Below are positions 1 to 12,282 of a DNA stretch of 64,000 bases, piece after piece; the stretch's first letter is position 1; each line of letters begins with the position of its first letter. This DNA comes from Actinomucor elegans. Its lineage: Eukaryota; Mucoromycota; Mucoromycetes; Mucorales; Mucoraceae. Location of the stretch: positions 682,001-746,000 of the forward strand of contig JAMSLZ010000009.1 in assembly GCA_026027325.1 (NCBI GenBank). Direction: 5' to 3'. The notes under the pieces were generated by a model that had not been told where the DNA came from, made no database searches, and saw only the letters and a list, made by a program, of their open reading frames with translations. A program made the translations under genes and the position numbers.

Positions 1-102
1 TTGAAGCAATACTAACATGCCTTTCTTTAAACAAGTGATATGTAATGGCCACAAATCGCATTAGACTGATGGAGCATTGGATCCTAACTTGTTGAATATC
101 CG

Positions 103-138
<36 letters not shown>

Positions 139-999
139 TTTGGTTGATCGATAATCGATACCTTTTATATAATACAATGCGAAAGTCGATATAAGAACTA
201 AAAGAGATGGTGTAACTGTTATGAACCAAACGAAAAACATGTATGGTACACACATTGCATTGCATGCACGTATATAACGTGATTACTGACAGTGTAAATT
301 GGCTTTGAATCTATATCGGGTAGAAACGACGATCACCCAGTAGAGCCTATCAACTAAGGTTCAGTTTATTAGATATTCTCGGCTTGAAATGAGTAAAATA
401 GTCCCTATTTAACATATATCCGATTATCAATGTCAGTGTTCAATGAAAATGTTCTTGTGGTATGTCATTGTACAGCTTCCGCGCCTTATTAAATTAGAAG
501 CATGCTATTTGATCCGGGCTCTCCGACAAAAAAGCACAAAAGAATTCTCGAATGAACAATGAAGCCTGTTTGAGGCTTTAAAAAGATGGCTTATATCATT
601 ATAAATCATAGTAGAGACTTGCTTGTACAATAAGTTCTACATATAAGAAACATGATATTTTTTAAACGATAAGGCCCCTCATTATTCAATAGGACGCGGG
701 TACTCTCCTCCCCTTGACTCGCTGTATATAGCACAGCTCCACCCCCAGTCCCCAAAAAGATGTTTGCGGGACTGCTTACACGTGACTTGAATAAGGCTAT
801 ATATAAGGGGAGGGGCCAGCCTTTTCTTTCATTCTAAAAAAAAAAAAAAACTCTCCCTTTTTTCTCTTTTTCTTATATTCTTCTTTGTTTTGATAACAGA
901 AGAGAACACGATTATACCTTTTTCTCATTATATATATATATATATCTTGTATACATCCATCTCAGCTGGTTCTGTTCAATAACTCACATATATCAAATC
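1..999. other. Noncoding DNA and 5' region of the first gene
   Basis: No convincing gene seen. A (TA)n microsatellite lies at about 104-137. Positions 831-900 are a run of A followed by a T/C-rich stretch, which looks like a fungal core promoter and 5' leader for the gene starting at 1000. Confidence 0.6.
797..808 (+). promoter_or_regulatory. Candidate TATA box of the first gene
   Basis: CTATATATAAGG followed by a G-rich patch and a pyrimidine-rich leader, about 195 bp before the ATG at 1000. The distance implies a long 5' UTR. Position and sequence fit a TATA element; there is no transcript evidence. Confidence 0.45.
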
Positions 1000-1541
1000 A
1001 TGACCCTGCAATCTCAACCTCAACCTCAACCTCAGTATTTAAACAATGAATTTGATAAACTAAGCATGAAAGGTAATATTTATATATATTTGTAATAAAA
1101 GATAGCTTCTGATAGTTCTCTTTAGAAGATACCAAGAATTGCTTGAAACTCGAGATTGATAATGCGTATCTTCAACAGCAAAACGAACATTTAAACAAGG
1201 AACTCTCTTTTGCTAGATATACGATTAACGCATTAAAGGGTATTGCCAACCAAAGAGACACTGCTTTGAACGATGCCAGGCTGGAACTGGAAAAGGCTTT
1301 ACAGCATATCCAATTATTGAGTTATACATTAAAGCAGCAGCAACATCGATATAGCCTATCTGGTATAGGTCTTGTTCAAGATACTGACTTGTCGGACGAC
1401 TTATCGGAAGAAGATGATTTCGAACAGCAGCAACCACGTCGTCCTTTAGATATTATGTCTAAATTACCCCTACGTCAACCTCCCATGACTGATGAAATTT
1501 TTATGCCTGATCGTCATATTGTTAATGATAATATTTTTTAA
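1000..1541 (+). CDS. Small coiled-coil protein, function unknown (162 aa)
   Basis: Two exons, 1000-1072 and 1126-1541, joined across a 53-bp GT-AG intron that restores one frame. The N-terminus (MTLQSQPQPQPQ) comes from a short CAACCT tandem repeat. Residues about 28-90 form a charged, Leu-rich helix with heptad-like spacing, probably a coiled coil. The rest is acidic, then Gln/Pro-rich (DLSDDLSEEDDFEQQQPRR), and ends in NDNIF. Upstream there is a TATA box and a pyrimidine-rich leader; AATAATAAAA just after the stop may act in polyadenylation. I recognise no family. The joined frame and promoter context make a real gene likely, possibly a self-associating or scaffold protein (inference). Confidence 0.7.
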
Positions 1542-2253
1542 AGAGTTGACCTCTTTAACCAATAATAAAATGTTTCTTTTCATTGTTCAAACAAGCCATC
1601 ATTTTTATTTATTTATTTCAAGCAGTAAAAATAAAAAGTAAAAAAAAAAAAAGCACCCTTCTTCTACTACTGCATTCATGTGAAGCTGAAACCTTCTTTT
1701 TTAGCACCCATTTTTTAGTTGCAGAATGTGTATTTCGACATCAGCCTGGATTACACAGTAATTCACTAAACGTGATGTCTTGATGTGGTTTCTATTAGCC
1801 ATGTACCAAAGGAAACAACGGTAAAAAAGCTGTCTGGATTCTGGATCCTTACTTGATTTGTTAGGTGTTTCAGCCGTAACACATAGATTTAACCAATTAA
1901 CGCGTTTCCTTATACGAATTTGCGGACGATGAAACTCTTTAAGTTTTTATCATAAAAACCAGCCCAATCTCTTCTTTTGTGGAGTATTGAAGAATAAAAC
2001 CCCATGTATTGATCATGATGTATTCGATTACGCGTCGGACAAAGGAAAGCTATTATCGGTATTTCCGAAATGAAAGATCTATTTGTTCTGTTACACACCA
2101 AGAAAGTAAGATCTGTAGCCCATTCGAAAGTATATATCGAACGAGTATTCATTATTGCAAATCAAAAGAGAGCAGCGTGGTCTTTGAAAGTAGATAGAAC
2201 AATACAGATATTACTGCTTATTCTTGAATAGATGAATCACTTATTAGAACCGC

Positions 2254-2290
<37 letters not shown>
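2254..2290. repeat. T13-A24 homopolymer tract
   Basis: A run of 13 T followed directly by 24 A, self-complementary over 13 bp. It may be the scar of an inserted poly(A) tail or just a slippage-prone tract. Confidence 0.85.
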
Positions 2291-3344
2291 GGCCTTCAAA
2301 AGTGATACGATTCTTAACAAATTGGCTAAGGGCTTTTTTGATCAATTCGAATTGTACATGATGATTATATGAGGTAACAAAAAGGACAAACAGCCACGCT
2401 TGCTATTACTGCAATAATGTTTCAATATCGACTAATTAGCGCACACAAAGCTAGTCTACAGTGTTGATTGTTCAAGTTATCATAGTAAAAGAGCGCATTG
2501 AGAATTTATGGCGTGAGAATTTCAAGCCCATCAAGGCTTGCCATGCAGCTCGGCTACTGCCGGCTCTTCATGTAGCGCTCCTCTGGTTTCATGTTCTATT
2601 ACCCTCCAGCCAACTAGTCCTATTCACATAAAAAAAAAAAAGATAAAAAATAAAAATAAAAAATTGCGCCTTATCACAAAATCAAGTAAGTTGGGAGCGT
2701 TTGTTCGATAAATCGTTATAAATGAATAAATGAAAACAAATTACTTGATGGAATAAGCAATTAAAGCAGATCTAAAGCTTTTATAAAGGTAACAACTCAT
2801 TTTGTTCATAAAGTACTAAATTGATGTGGGCTTAAATCGAGATCAATCAAGATTGCACGCGTCGAATTGGTGAACATGCCAATCTAACTATTGCGTGCTT
2901 ATAATATCGATATGTTTACTTCATTGGTTTACGGAAAATCATTTTGAAAACCACCACCTTCGATAGAATTTTTGAGGTCAGAACATGCAATCTATCTTAT
3001 AATAAAAAAAACAAGTTATAGCTTTTGTATCTCAGGACGGATATAGAACCCTATTCATTCTATTTAATGCATGTAATCCGAGGAGAAATATATACAAGCA
3101 CTCAAGGGGCTATGCAACTCCGACGTTCTACCTTTTTTTTTGGCTCACAAATCGAAAGTTTGGCTTTTATTCTTACACGAAAATGATATTATTTAAGATA
3201 GACAGCTCTACAAACTACTGTAAAATAAAAATAAAAAAAGTATCAAGTTGCTTTTGTAGTGAATTATCATAATTTCAATTTTTTTGGCATAGTATTTTAG
3301 TACCTGAAGTTTAAAATTTTGCAGGAACACGGTTTTAAAAAAAA

Positions 3345-3440
3345 ATTGGCATGGTGCAAGAAGTTGACGCGCGCGATCTCCGTTAATTTCGGCCCAATTG
3401 ATGCATCTGATTAACAGTCCAAGTCCAGGACAATTTATTA
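3345..3440. repeat. Degenerate dispersed repeat, copy A
   Basis: Shares with the copy near 6010 an ordered series of words: AATTGgcATGG, TTGACGCGCG, GATCTC and GCATCTGAT. Alignment by eye only; similarity is patchy and the element boundaries are unknown. Probably a decayed transposable element or MITE. Confidence 0.45.
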
Positions 3441-4526
3441 TACATAGCATCCATTGTCATGTTGGATCAACACCTTATTTATGTTAGCAGGCCAGAAAAT
3501 TTAAACTTGGCGCTCGTCACATTGTTGCTTGGCGATTTAGTAGACATAATTAAGTAATTAAATTTGATCACAAGCTGCGAAAATAAGCAGTTGAGTCGTA
3601 ACTCTCCCAATCGAGCCATCCTTGAAAACAAAGGCACACGATCAAAAATGAGTCTGTCACATGAATTTCTGTTATGTTGCCCAAAAATGGACCGAGTTGG
3701 CCTAATTTGGCAACTAACTCATCCTGAAAAATGCTGAATACTACAGATCTTCGTTGATGGCACCGAAAGTTTCTTATTTGTGAGATTTCTCACTATACGT
3801 TTTACTACTGTACTGTAGTTAATATTTAAAGTGTTTTTGACTGACCATAATCTTTTTTTTAAGTCCACTAGCAATTTGCCAATGACAGTGTAGGCTTCGT
3901 CATTTAGTAGCTTGCTGGCTGCAGTTCATAACGATTTGCTAGTAGCCCAAGGCAATGAATTGTAGGTAGGGGTAACGTTATATCAAAAAATATGCCTTTG
4001 CAGCTATTCGTATATAATATGTACAATTAACAGCTATTAATCTAATACAATTATTCATACTCTGAATACGGGTAATAAAGAGTTGCATTTTCAAGCTATT
4101 CATAAATATAATCGTATGACTATATACGCTGTGCTTATATAGCCTATTCTTTTACTGATATAATCATGATTGTTTGCAATAATATGCTTCTTCTAGGCTA
4201 TAAACTATCAACAAAAATGTATTAAAATAAGCGCCAATCCCATTGGAATGTGGACACACGTGTTAAAGAAGGCTCCTGCGAACCAAGAGTGAGCGCCTAG
4301 TTTAGCAAACACAAAACAAAATTGCTTCCAGCAATGGATTCTATCCGAGCCTGGAGTAGGGCTGGTCTGGCTATTGTAAAATATAGCAGGAAAGTTATAG
4401 CCAGATATTACAAGCCATCCAAGAAACAGTATTGAGATCTCGGAACCTAGCATATCGAAAGAGCAGCAAGTTGCGTAAATTAAAAATAACGTATGAAATG
4501 TATATTCATCATGCCTGCTTTCTTAT

Positions 4527-4550
4527 AATAATAATAATAATAATAATAAA
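4527..4550. repeat. (TAA)n microsatellite
   Basis: Eight consecutive ATA/TAA units. A simple sequence repeat in noncoding DNA. Confidence 0.85.
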
Positions 4551-6009
4551 ATGTAATTGGGGAAGGGTGATTTGTGAGTTAAACGTTATGTATAATATTT
4601 GCACATAATAGTAAAAGGTATCTTCTTTTGATCATCTGTTGAAAAAATGATAGGGAAGAAGCGTCAATATTATTATCTTATAAGTGGAGAGAAAGCATAT
4701 ACTTGCTCCGTCACAAAGGAACAGATAACTGAACAACAACTGCATGACAATCAAGATGATAGAAAAATGAATGCACCATATACATAACTGCTTGATTTAA
4801 TTATACATAAACTGTTTAGCAAGTTGCAGTTCAATTTTAAAAGCTCAGATAAACAAATATTGCCCTTGTCAAAGTAAACTTTGAGCTTAATAGCCTACAG
4901 ATGTTGTATGCAATGGTAGGTAAAAGGGTCTAGCAGATCTACTAATTTTGACATAATGGCTTACACCTGTACATCCTCTAGATCAACAAGTCCAGCCGAA
5001 GCAAGCCTTTCACATTGGTCTGAAATTATAAGTGATTGAAGCCGTTCATTGCTTGACTAGAAATTAAAATCTCATCTCAAGAGAGTTTGATCTTGAAGAT
5101 CAGCTTGATTAATGTCACTTCCAATATGTTCTACGTTAATGGTTAGTTTGATCGAATGTTTAATAGTATTTATCGAATATTGAACCCATAAATAAATATA
5201 TGCTGCCTTTTACTGAGAGTATTTTCTTGAGTGATTCCGAAAAAGCAAAACATATGCTATGGTAAAGAAAGCAGACTCTACTCGCTGCAAGAAGGTAAGT
5301 CTCATGCATATCTAAGTCACTGCCCCAAGCGTATCCAATTTTTTTTTCATACAATTACAATATAGACTTAAACTTCTTTACAAGTTAATACAAACGATTT
5401 GGCATTTTCTGCACATACGCAGGATTAAAAGCTCAGCAAATACCACGCTGATGAGAACAGTTTTGAATATAACCTCATAATTGAATTCTCTCAACCTGAA
5501 GATGTCTGGGATACATATGTCGCCCTCTTTCGTTCACAATCTAATTAAGGCCTTTTTGAGGATTAAAGTGTTAATAGTTCTATACTAAATTATTCTTACT
5601 CAAAGACGATTTCTCAATCTATGTCGGAGAACGAAACTCAAGTAATCAAGGTACCACTAGCAGAATTCGTGCAATTTCAAAGCCATCTGTAGCTTCACAA
5701 TGCATCAAGCTACCTACCTTATTTTATGATATATGAAAGATCCATATATATTGCATCTACTGAACGTGTTATTAGAGCCATTAGCAGATATTTTCTTGAA
5801 ACGGACAGCTCCGACACAGTACTGATTTTTGCCTTTGAACTAAATTTTTTCTTAATGTTTGTTTTCAAAACTAATATCATTAGAAAGCACATGATGCATT
5901 CTACAGACTCTATTACTAAAGCGAGACAATAATATGCTTCTTGATGATTTATATCACAAATTCAATTTTGAGATATGAAATTTTAATCCAAAATTTTATA
6001 ATAATCGCA

Positions 6010-6130
6010 GCCTGGAAAATTGATATGGCGAACCGTTTGACGCGCGAGATCTCAACGGATCCCGGTCAAAGATTGTATCTGATCAGTAGTCCCTGCTCAG
6101 AATCAACTGCTGCCTCTAGTATAGCCTGGC
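6010..6130. repeat. Degenerate dispersed repeat, copy B
   Basis: The best preserved copy of the family. Ordered words: AATTGATATGGCGAACC, TTGACGCGCGAGATCTC, CGGTCAAA, TATCTGATCAGTAGTCC, CTCAGAATC and CTGCTGCCTCTA. Parts recur in the same order near 3345, 28790, 35335 and 43255. No coding capacity remains. Confidence 0.55.
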
Positions 6131-6470
6131 CCTTTTATTGCATTGATTGTATTTACTAGTCTATAACCTTTATATGCCGGTCCATTAACCGAGTGGCTGA
6201 TTATAAGAAACACAAATACATATATCACTGAATAGAAACCCTATTATACATGTCTTTTAATACTATTTGACCATACCTTGAATGTACTAAAACACGAACT
6301 TGGGTATCGACCTCGAGTTGTAAGAATTCCTAACAAAATATGAGGGTGTGCCTAGTCTGCACCCCCCCCCTTTTATACGCGCACTCGGTTTCCATCTGAG
6401 CATAAATACTGATTAATTGGTATATCTTTTTCTTTCTCTCTTTTTCCAATTCATCATTTAATCTGGAAAC

Positions 6471-8899
6471 ATGAAATCATTGAAACAACCTTCAATTTCG
6501 GTGCGAACACCTAAGAACCGTCTTCAAGCTAACAAAGAAAATGAGTCAAACAAGATAGGACAACGCGTGACAATCCCTACACTAGATAACATGACTGGAG
6601 TACTTCGATATGTGGGGGAAGTAGGACCTAAGCCAGGTATTTGGGCAGGAATTGAATTAGATAAGAAAGGCCAAGGAAAAAATGATGGCACTGTACAGGG
6701 GTAAGGTACCATATAATTTGGAAAGAACAATGAATTATTACTGATTGGTTTGTACAATAGCAAGCGGTACTTTACTTGTGCACCAAACTCTGGTATTTTC
6801 ATTGCTGTAAACAAGATCATTATACATCCTCCGCCTTTACCTATCTCAAAGCCTTCTACCTCAAGCTCTACGTCGCATTCTACGCCTGCGCGTCGATCCA
6901 ACTTGCCATTGACTCGAAATACAGTAGCCAAGCTCAATGCTTCAACTTCAACGAGCACTTCTAAAAGATCGCATAGTTTACGCAATTCTGCTATCCCTTC
7001 CACTACCAAATCACCTTCATCCATTTCTGCCGCTTCATCCATTTCTGCCGCTTCATCAACCCCTCAACAAGTATCTACTTGTACCTCACCTTCTTTGTCC
7101 TCTTCTTCGCTACCCAACAAAAAGTCGATCCCGACGCCACCACCGACTAAGAAACCCACACCTACCCCTACACCACCTACACCTACACCACCTCCTATCG
7201 TCAAAAAGGCAACGCCCACACCAACGCCACCAGCGACCACACCGCCTCCTAATCAACAACAGCAGCTACTACAACAACAACAGCAACAGCAGCAGGAAAC
7301 TACTAACCAATTGTATGATATGCTTGAAAAGACGCAGCGTGAACGAGATAATCTATTATTACAAATGAAAAACAAAGAAACAGCTTGGGAGCGTCTTGTT
7401 TCATCCAAAGAAAGCCTGTCGCTGAGGGTTGAAGAAGGCGAATCGCAATGCCAGCGACTCTCACGTCAACTGGAAGAAGCACAGCTGGAAGTAGAACGTT
7501 TACAACATGGATTGGCTGAGCGAGATGCATCGATTGCCAAAAATCAGCGTGATGAAGAGAAACAGTCTCAAGATCAACGACGCATTGAGCGACTAGAGAC
7601 GTTGGTACGCGAATTACAAAACCAGCTTCAAACGACCAAGGATGAGCAGGCGTTATTGAATCGAGAACATGCTGGCCAAGTAGAGCAAGTGAGGAGAGAG
7701 GTCACTGCCAGTGAGGCCATGACAGCTTCATTGGAGAAGGAATGTGAAGAGTTGAGAAGAGCGGGGTTGGAGGCTATCCACGCGTATGAAGCATCGGTCA
7801 TTCAACTGAATCAAAAACACGAGTTGGCCTTACAAGAACGGGATCAATTGGTTCAACAGCTGCAGTACACCGTGGCTGATTTGAAACATAAACAGAGTAC
7901 TTTGTTTGATGATGATGAACAGGATATTGAAACGCGGTTGGATGAAATGAAGCGTATCAGCAACATTCATCAACCTAATAGTGAAGAAGCAGATCAAAGA
8001 CATCGACTGGAAGAGCAATTAGAATTGGCCATGACTGAACTAGAACATGAAAGATTGACGATTCAAACCATGGCCCATGAAATGGATCAATTCAAACTGG
8101 AACTCACTCAAGCTAGACAGCAGACATTGGCCATTGAACAAAAGTTTGAAACCTTGCAAGCGGATTTCGAAAAGGAATTGAATGACAAGAAGCGACTGAT
8201 TGAAGAAGCAGATAATGCCTTTGAAGCACAGGCAAAAGCGGAAGATGAGCATTATCAAATGAAACTATCCAAAATGGCTCTCGAGAAAGAGTTTGCAGAG
8301 TTAGTTGAATCCAATAAGCAACTAGAACAAGATTTCAACAATTTGATGGATGAGATGTTAGTCTTAGAAAAGCAAGACTTGAAAAAGGGTGACAGTAAAG
8401 CCTCCAAAGGGCAAGATTCTAATGTACTGCAAGAGAAGATACAGCAACTCGAAAAAGAGAACGAAAAACATAGACATAGTTTATCAGTAGAAAAAAATCA
8501 AGTCAGTCAACTAAGCAAAGATTTAGCTGAACTGGAATCCTTGGTCGAAAGTCGTGTATTTGGTGAAGCAGACCTTGAAGAACAGTTGGAGATGGAAAGA
8601 AAGAAAGTTATATCCCTAGAAAGAGAATTGGATTCTATGAAGAACCGCGCCAGTTCTCATATGAAAGGCTTAGTTATCTCACCTACAACTACATCTACGA
8701 CCGCAGCATCTTCACCCACACCATCAGCAAACCATAAACAGCAATATGCAGAAGCAGACGATGATTTATCGCAATATTGTGAGCTATGCGAGAGATATGG
8801 ACATGATGTATTACAATGTAAAAATGAATTATCATTAACAAGCAGTGGAAAACTGGTAAATGGTCCCTTCTTTTAGACTAGTCTGTTCAGTATCATTCT

Positions 8900-8936
<37 letters not shown>

Positions 8937-9008
8937 TTTTGTGACAATTGCGATGACTTTGGAGATCATTCCACTAGTGAATGTCCTAATCAAGACGAAA
9001 CATTTTAA
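6471..9008 (+). CDS. CLIP-170-type microtubule plus-end tracking protein (798 aa)
   Basis: Exons 6471-6700, 6761-8855 and 8937-9008. Residues about 30-98 are one CAP-Gly domain, the microtubule and EB1 tail-binding fold, with GKNDG at 69-73 and the following KRYF rebuilt exactly across intron 1. A Ser/Thr/Pro-rich basic linker and a Gln run follow, then a long coiled coil (about 265-700) for dimerisation. The C-terminus has two zinc knuckles: C750-C753-H758-C763 and C777-C780-H786-C791. The second is encoded only by exon 3, after an intron with 33 consecutive T. A KEN triplet at 22-24 could be a degradation motif (inference). The architecture matches CLIP-170/tip1/Bik1 proteins, which link plus ends to dynein-dynactin and the cell cortex. 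It has one CAP-Gly where animal CLIP-170 has two. Confidence 0.93.
8902..8934 (+). repeat. T33 tract in the last CLIP-170 intron
   Basis: 33 consecutive T immediately before the AG acceptor of intron 2. It acts as an extreme polypyrimidine tract and is probably length-variable. Confidence 0.9.
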
Positions 9009-9372
9009 AGTAATAGTAAAGAATACCTTTTGTACATACAATATCAGTCACAGTCTTACAAGGAAAGACTATGTTTTTTAATAATGCAAGCAAAATACAC
9101 TTCAGTTACGCATCATTTCAATAATAAACCTTAAAAAAAATATCACTTAAGCCGATGTTATTATTTCACTTTCTTTCGTCTATTAAACACTTTCTTTCAC
9201 CAGTATCACTGCCTACTTGGCATCATCGTATCGACTATCATATCTATTTAAAGCTTCAAATCAACTATTTGAGTGGATATTACACACTGTGCATTGAATT
9301 CAGTTGGTCGATACGTATCACTAACTTGTCAAATTTGTCAACCATATACCCTTCTATTGAATAACCTGTGTT

Positions 9373-10143
9373 ATGAGTAAAAAAGACTTAAGTTTATCAG
9401 ATCAATTAACCAAGAAACGGTCGTATTTGGGCAGTGTATGCACTTTCTTATTTAGGCGCCGAGAGTCCAACTCTTCTCGTATTTCATCCATCAGTGACAC
9501 TACAAGCAACAGCGATACTACAGACTTTTGTTACGACATAACTGAAGAAGAAGAGTTCTCGCTTATTGATAGTCTACAAACGATGCCACTCCCAAGGCTT
9601 CTTCAGTTCCTACAGGGACAGCCACTGACTGCCAATCAAACTGCCTATGAGTTTGAGTTTGTCACTGATAAAATCAAAGAAATCTGTCACTGTCTAGACA
9701 CTGAACGCCCATCCACTCAGTTTGCAAACACATCAGGTGCCATTGGTTCTAATTTGGTGCTAGCTGCCAAGCATATGGTTCATCGTTACCACGATGATAC
9801 AGGTGATAGCTGGCTCGCTCTCATGGGGTTGCTTGTCATTGGTTTGCAAGTCTTGGAGACTCCCTCAGAAGTTAAAAAAGAACTTGTACATACTACAAAA
9901 ATCGGCCGTGTCTTGATTTTAGAGATGTCCAAGGTGCTTAAATTCATGAAGAAACAAGCGCTGTGTAATTCACTCCGCTCAGCAGTGGCACAAGTAGTTA
10001 TCAATAGCTGCCATCAAGAAGAAAGGGCTTGCTTACCCTTGTTAAAAACCTTTTGTCAACTGATGGCGGATTATGACAGTCAATGGACCTTTAAACAAGA
10101 ATACGAAGAGGTAGTGTCAATGGCTACTACAGCTTCTTTCTAA
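9373..10143 (+). CDS. Conserved-looking helical protein, function unknown (256 aa)
   Basis: A single uninterrupted exon. The ATG at 9373 follows an AT-rich leader 364 bp after the CLIP-170 stop. The N-terminus (1-60) is basic and Ser-rich with an RRRES patch, then an acidic stretch (DITEEEEF). From about 65 on, regular amphipathic helices run to the end (LIDSLQTMPLPRLLQFLQ; LMGLLVIGLQVLE), suggesting an alpha-helical repeat or bundle. There is no signal peptide and no clear membrane span. I do not recognise the family. The length, codon use and protein-like composition support a real gene. Confidence 0.75.
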   Translation: MSKKDLSLSDQLTKKRSYLGSVCTFLFRRRESNSSRISSISDTTSNSDTTDFCYDITEEEEFSLIDSLQTMPLPRLLQFLQGQPLTANQTAYEFEFVTDKIKEICHCLDTERPSTQFANTSGAIGSNLVLAAKHMVHRYHDDTGDSWLALMGLLVIGLQVLETPSEVKKELVHTTKIGRVLILEMSKVLKFMKKQALCNSLRSAVAQVVINSCHQEERACLPLLKTFCQLMADYDSQWTFKQEYEEVVSMATTASF

Positions 10144-12282
10144 AATGTAAATATTCCGCTTTTCTATATTCCACCTCACAATTTCCCCTTCTCATTCTAC
10201 CGTACATATTCTCTCTCATGATCATTGCAAGTAAATAAATATGACTTTATCAGTCAAAGAAAATCATTACTGCGGACGTGTTTTTGTATTTCATGGATGC
10301 AGTTTCCGAGGGACACGTATAACGTCCACTAAAAGCACAATATCTAGGCTCTTTCATCATATTACGCCATCTCTCTTTTTATATATATATATGATATACA
10401 TAGTTACGGTAGTAATAGGATTCATGTTTCAGCCGTTTTTAAAAGGGGGTTTTCTAAACTGAACGCGTCTTTTTTAGTACCTACGCGCTTTTGTGATATC
10501 TTTCTAGAGCAAAACAACCCCGTAATTTACTGCTTTTCATTATTTGTTTTTCTCTTTCTTACGAATGGTATCCAAAAGCCGTAATTTTCATGCAAACTCT
10601 CATAGGTTTAGTCCATCACTCATTGGAAACAGAAAAACTCGTATCACTAATGTTTAAAACAATTGTAAATACAAAGCATAGCTTAATGATGTTCTACAGG
10701 AACCATATCCTTTGCTAGATTATTTTCTTTTTGCAAACACCTTTGTTAGTAGTGAGCAAGCCATATTTAATCATTATCCTGATCTATTAGTAATTCTACA
10801 ACATAAGCAAAGCAATACACTTATCAGAATAGCGTGTAATACCGAGACTTTGTTTAACAAAAGTGTTGGTGACAGCTGAGATTTACTACGGAAATCTAAT
10901 AATCCTTATTTTGAATAGAATCGAAAAAAAATAAATAAACTGCGAGTTCTAAGCCAAAAAGAAGCACTGATGATTTGAAAGAAGGCAATTGAGTAGCAGA
11001 GCCAAGAAACCATCGTAAAAATGAATCAATTATAAAAAACTAGTTTACAAAGACTCGTAAAAAAAAAAAAAAAAGGTATGCACTAATAGAGCTTAAACGG
11101 CTTACCATTCATGGGACTTTAATCCACCAAAGCTACCTAAATGGCAGAATATTCTTAATTTCTCATATTCTGTTGATGATAGTTTTTATGGTATAATCTA
11201 TCTATAATCTTGTCAGTTACTTGTATCTTGACTGTGCTTACAGTTCAGCAATATATCAGCTAAGCCATTCTGACATTCAATCGTATAATATCTAATATAT
11301 CTCAAGCTGTACAAGAGAGAAAGTTCTTGGCCTTTCTTCCAACCTATATTATAACATATAGCACCATGTTCTGCATGATTTTAACCCTATTGTCCCTTTA
11401 TTATTACTTTAGATGCCCAAATGGGACTCTTAATCTTATGAAGACGGAAGTCCAACAGGTCAAGAAGATGTAATAAATGATTATGGGGCCGTGAATAAGA
11501 AAGCATTTAGCAGTGTGGACATAGTTGCACTATTTCGAAATTAGTTGGTTGTATTATAAACTGAATAGAGTTGGATACCACCAAAACGTTGATACAGCGC
11601 ATCATGATGTTTCAATGATTAAAGTTATTGCAAGTCACTTGTAACCATTACATAAGAAACTTATAACGATTGTTCTGTTCTTATTTGGATATTGCTAAAC
11701 TACATCCATCTCTAGCCTTGATAAAATATACTCTCTAAATTGTCTTTTATCACGAAAAACTGTAGAAAGATCTACCGCTATTTATAAGATTATCCAACCT
11801 TTTTTAGCCAACAATGATGTAATCGAACTGGGATAGTTATAAAGAGGACTTTATGCAATATGGGACGATGTATTGTTTAAAGTTGGAAAGTAAATATATT
11901 TCACCAGGATTAGTTGCATTTTCGGGTGGTTGCAATGATAAAGTCTCGCTGAAGAAAAACCAGTATGATATAATAAAGCCGTATTCAAAACCCTTTCTTT
12001 CATGGCAACTAGCACAAATCTCTAATGCAATTGTAGTTTATATTATTTTTAAAATGTTTCTATACTAAATTACCATTCTTTCTTGGCAATAAATAATCAT
12101 GTCTGTTTTGAGAAGCCTACAGCATATAATAACTCTGCGTTTAGGGCAATACATGATACAGTTGTAGTTCCAACTATACCCGGATTATTAATTAAAAGGG
12201 AGGAAGGATAGAAAGCGAGGGGATAATAGCTTGTCTTGAAAAAGGCCTAAATATTTACAAGGAACTGAAGGCAGTGATACGT
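10144..12282. other. Intergenic region, nothing recognised
   Basis: About 2.1 kb of AT-rich DNA. The open frames near 10241 and 11853 are short and featureless. The first few hundred bases presumably hold the terminator of the 256-aa gene. Confidence 0.55.

Larger units (their letters stand above)
1542..6470. other. Gene-poor, repeat-rich intergenic region
   Basis: About 4.9 kb without a supported gene. All open frames are short (under about 82 codons), lack motifs and overlap AT-rich DNA. It holds a T13-A24 tract, a (TAA)n run and two copies of a degenerate dispersed repeat, annotated separately. Pyrimidine-rich DNA before 6471 is probably the leader of the CLIP-170 gene. Confidence 0.6.

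Noticed and set aside
6524..7042. 172-codon open frame on the minus strand opposite the CLIP-170 gene
   Set aside because: It is antisense to the CAP-Gly and Ser-rich coding exons, spans intron 1, and has no motif.
9155..9364. 69-codon frame just before the 256-aa gene
   Set aside because: Probably 5' leader of that gene; the translation has no recognisable features. A regulatory uORF is possible but unsupported.
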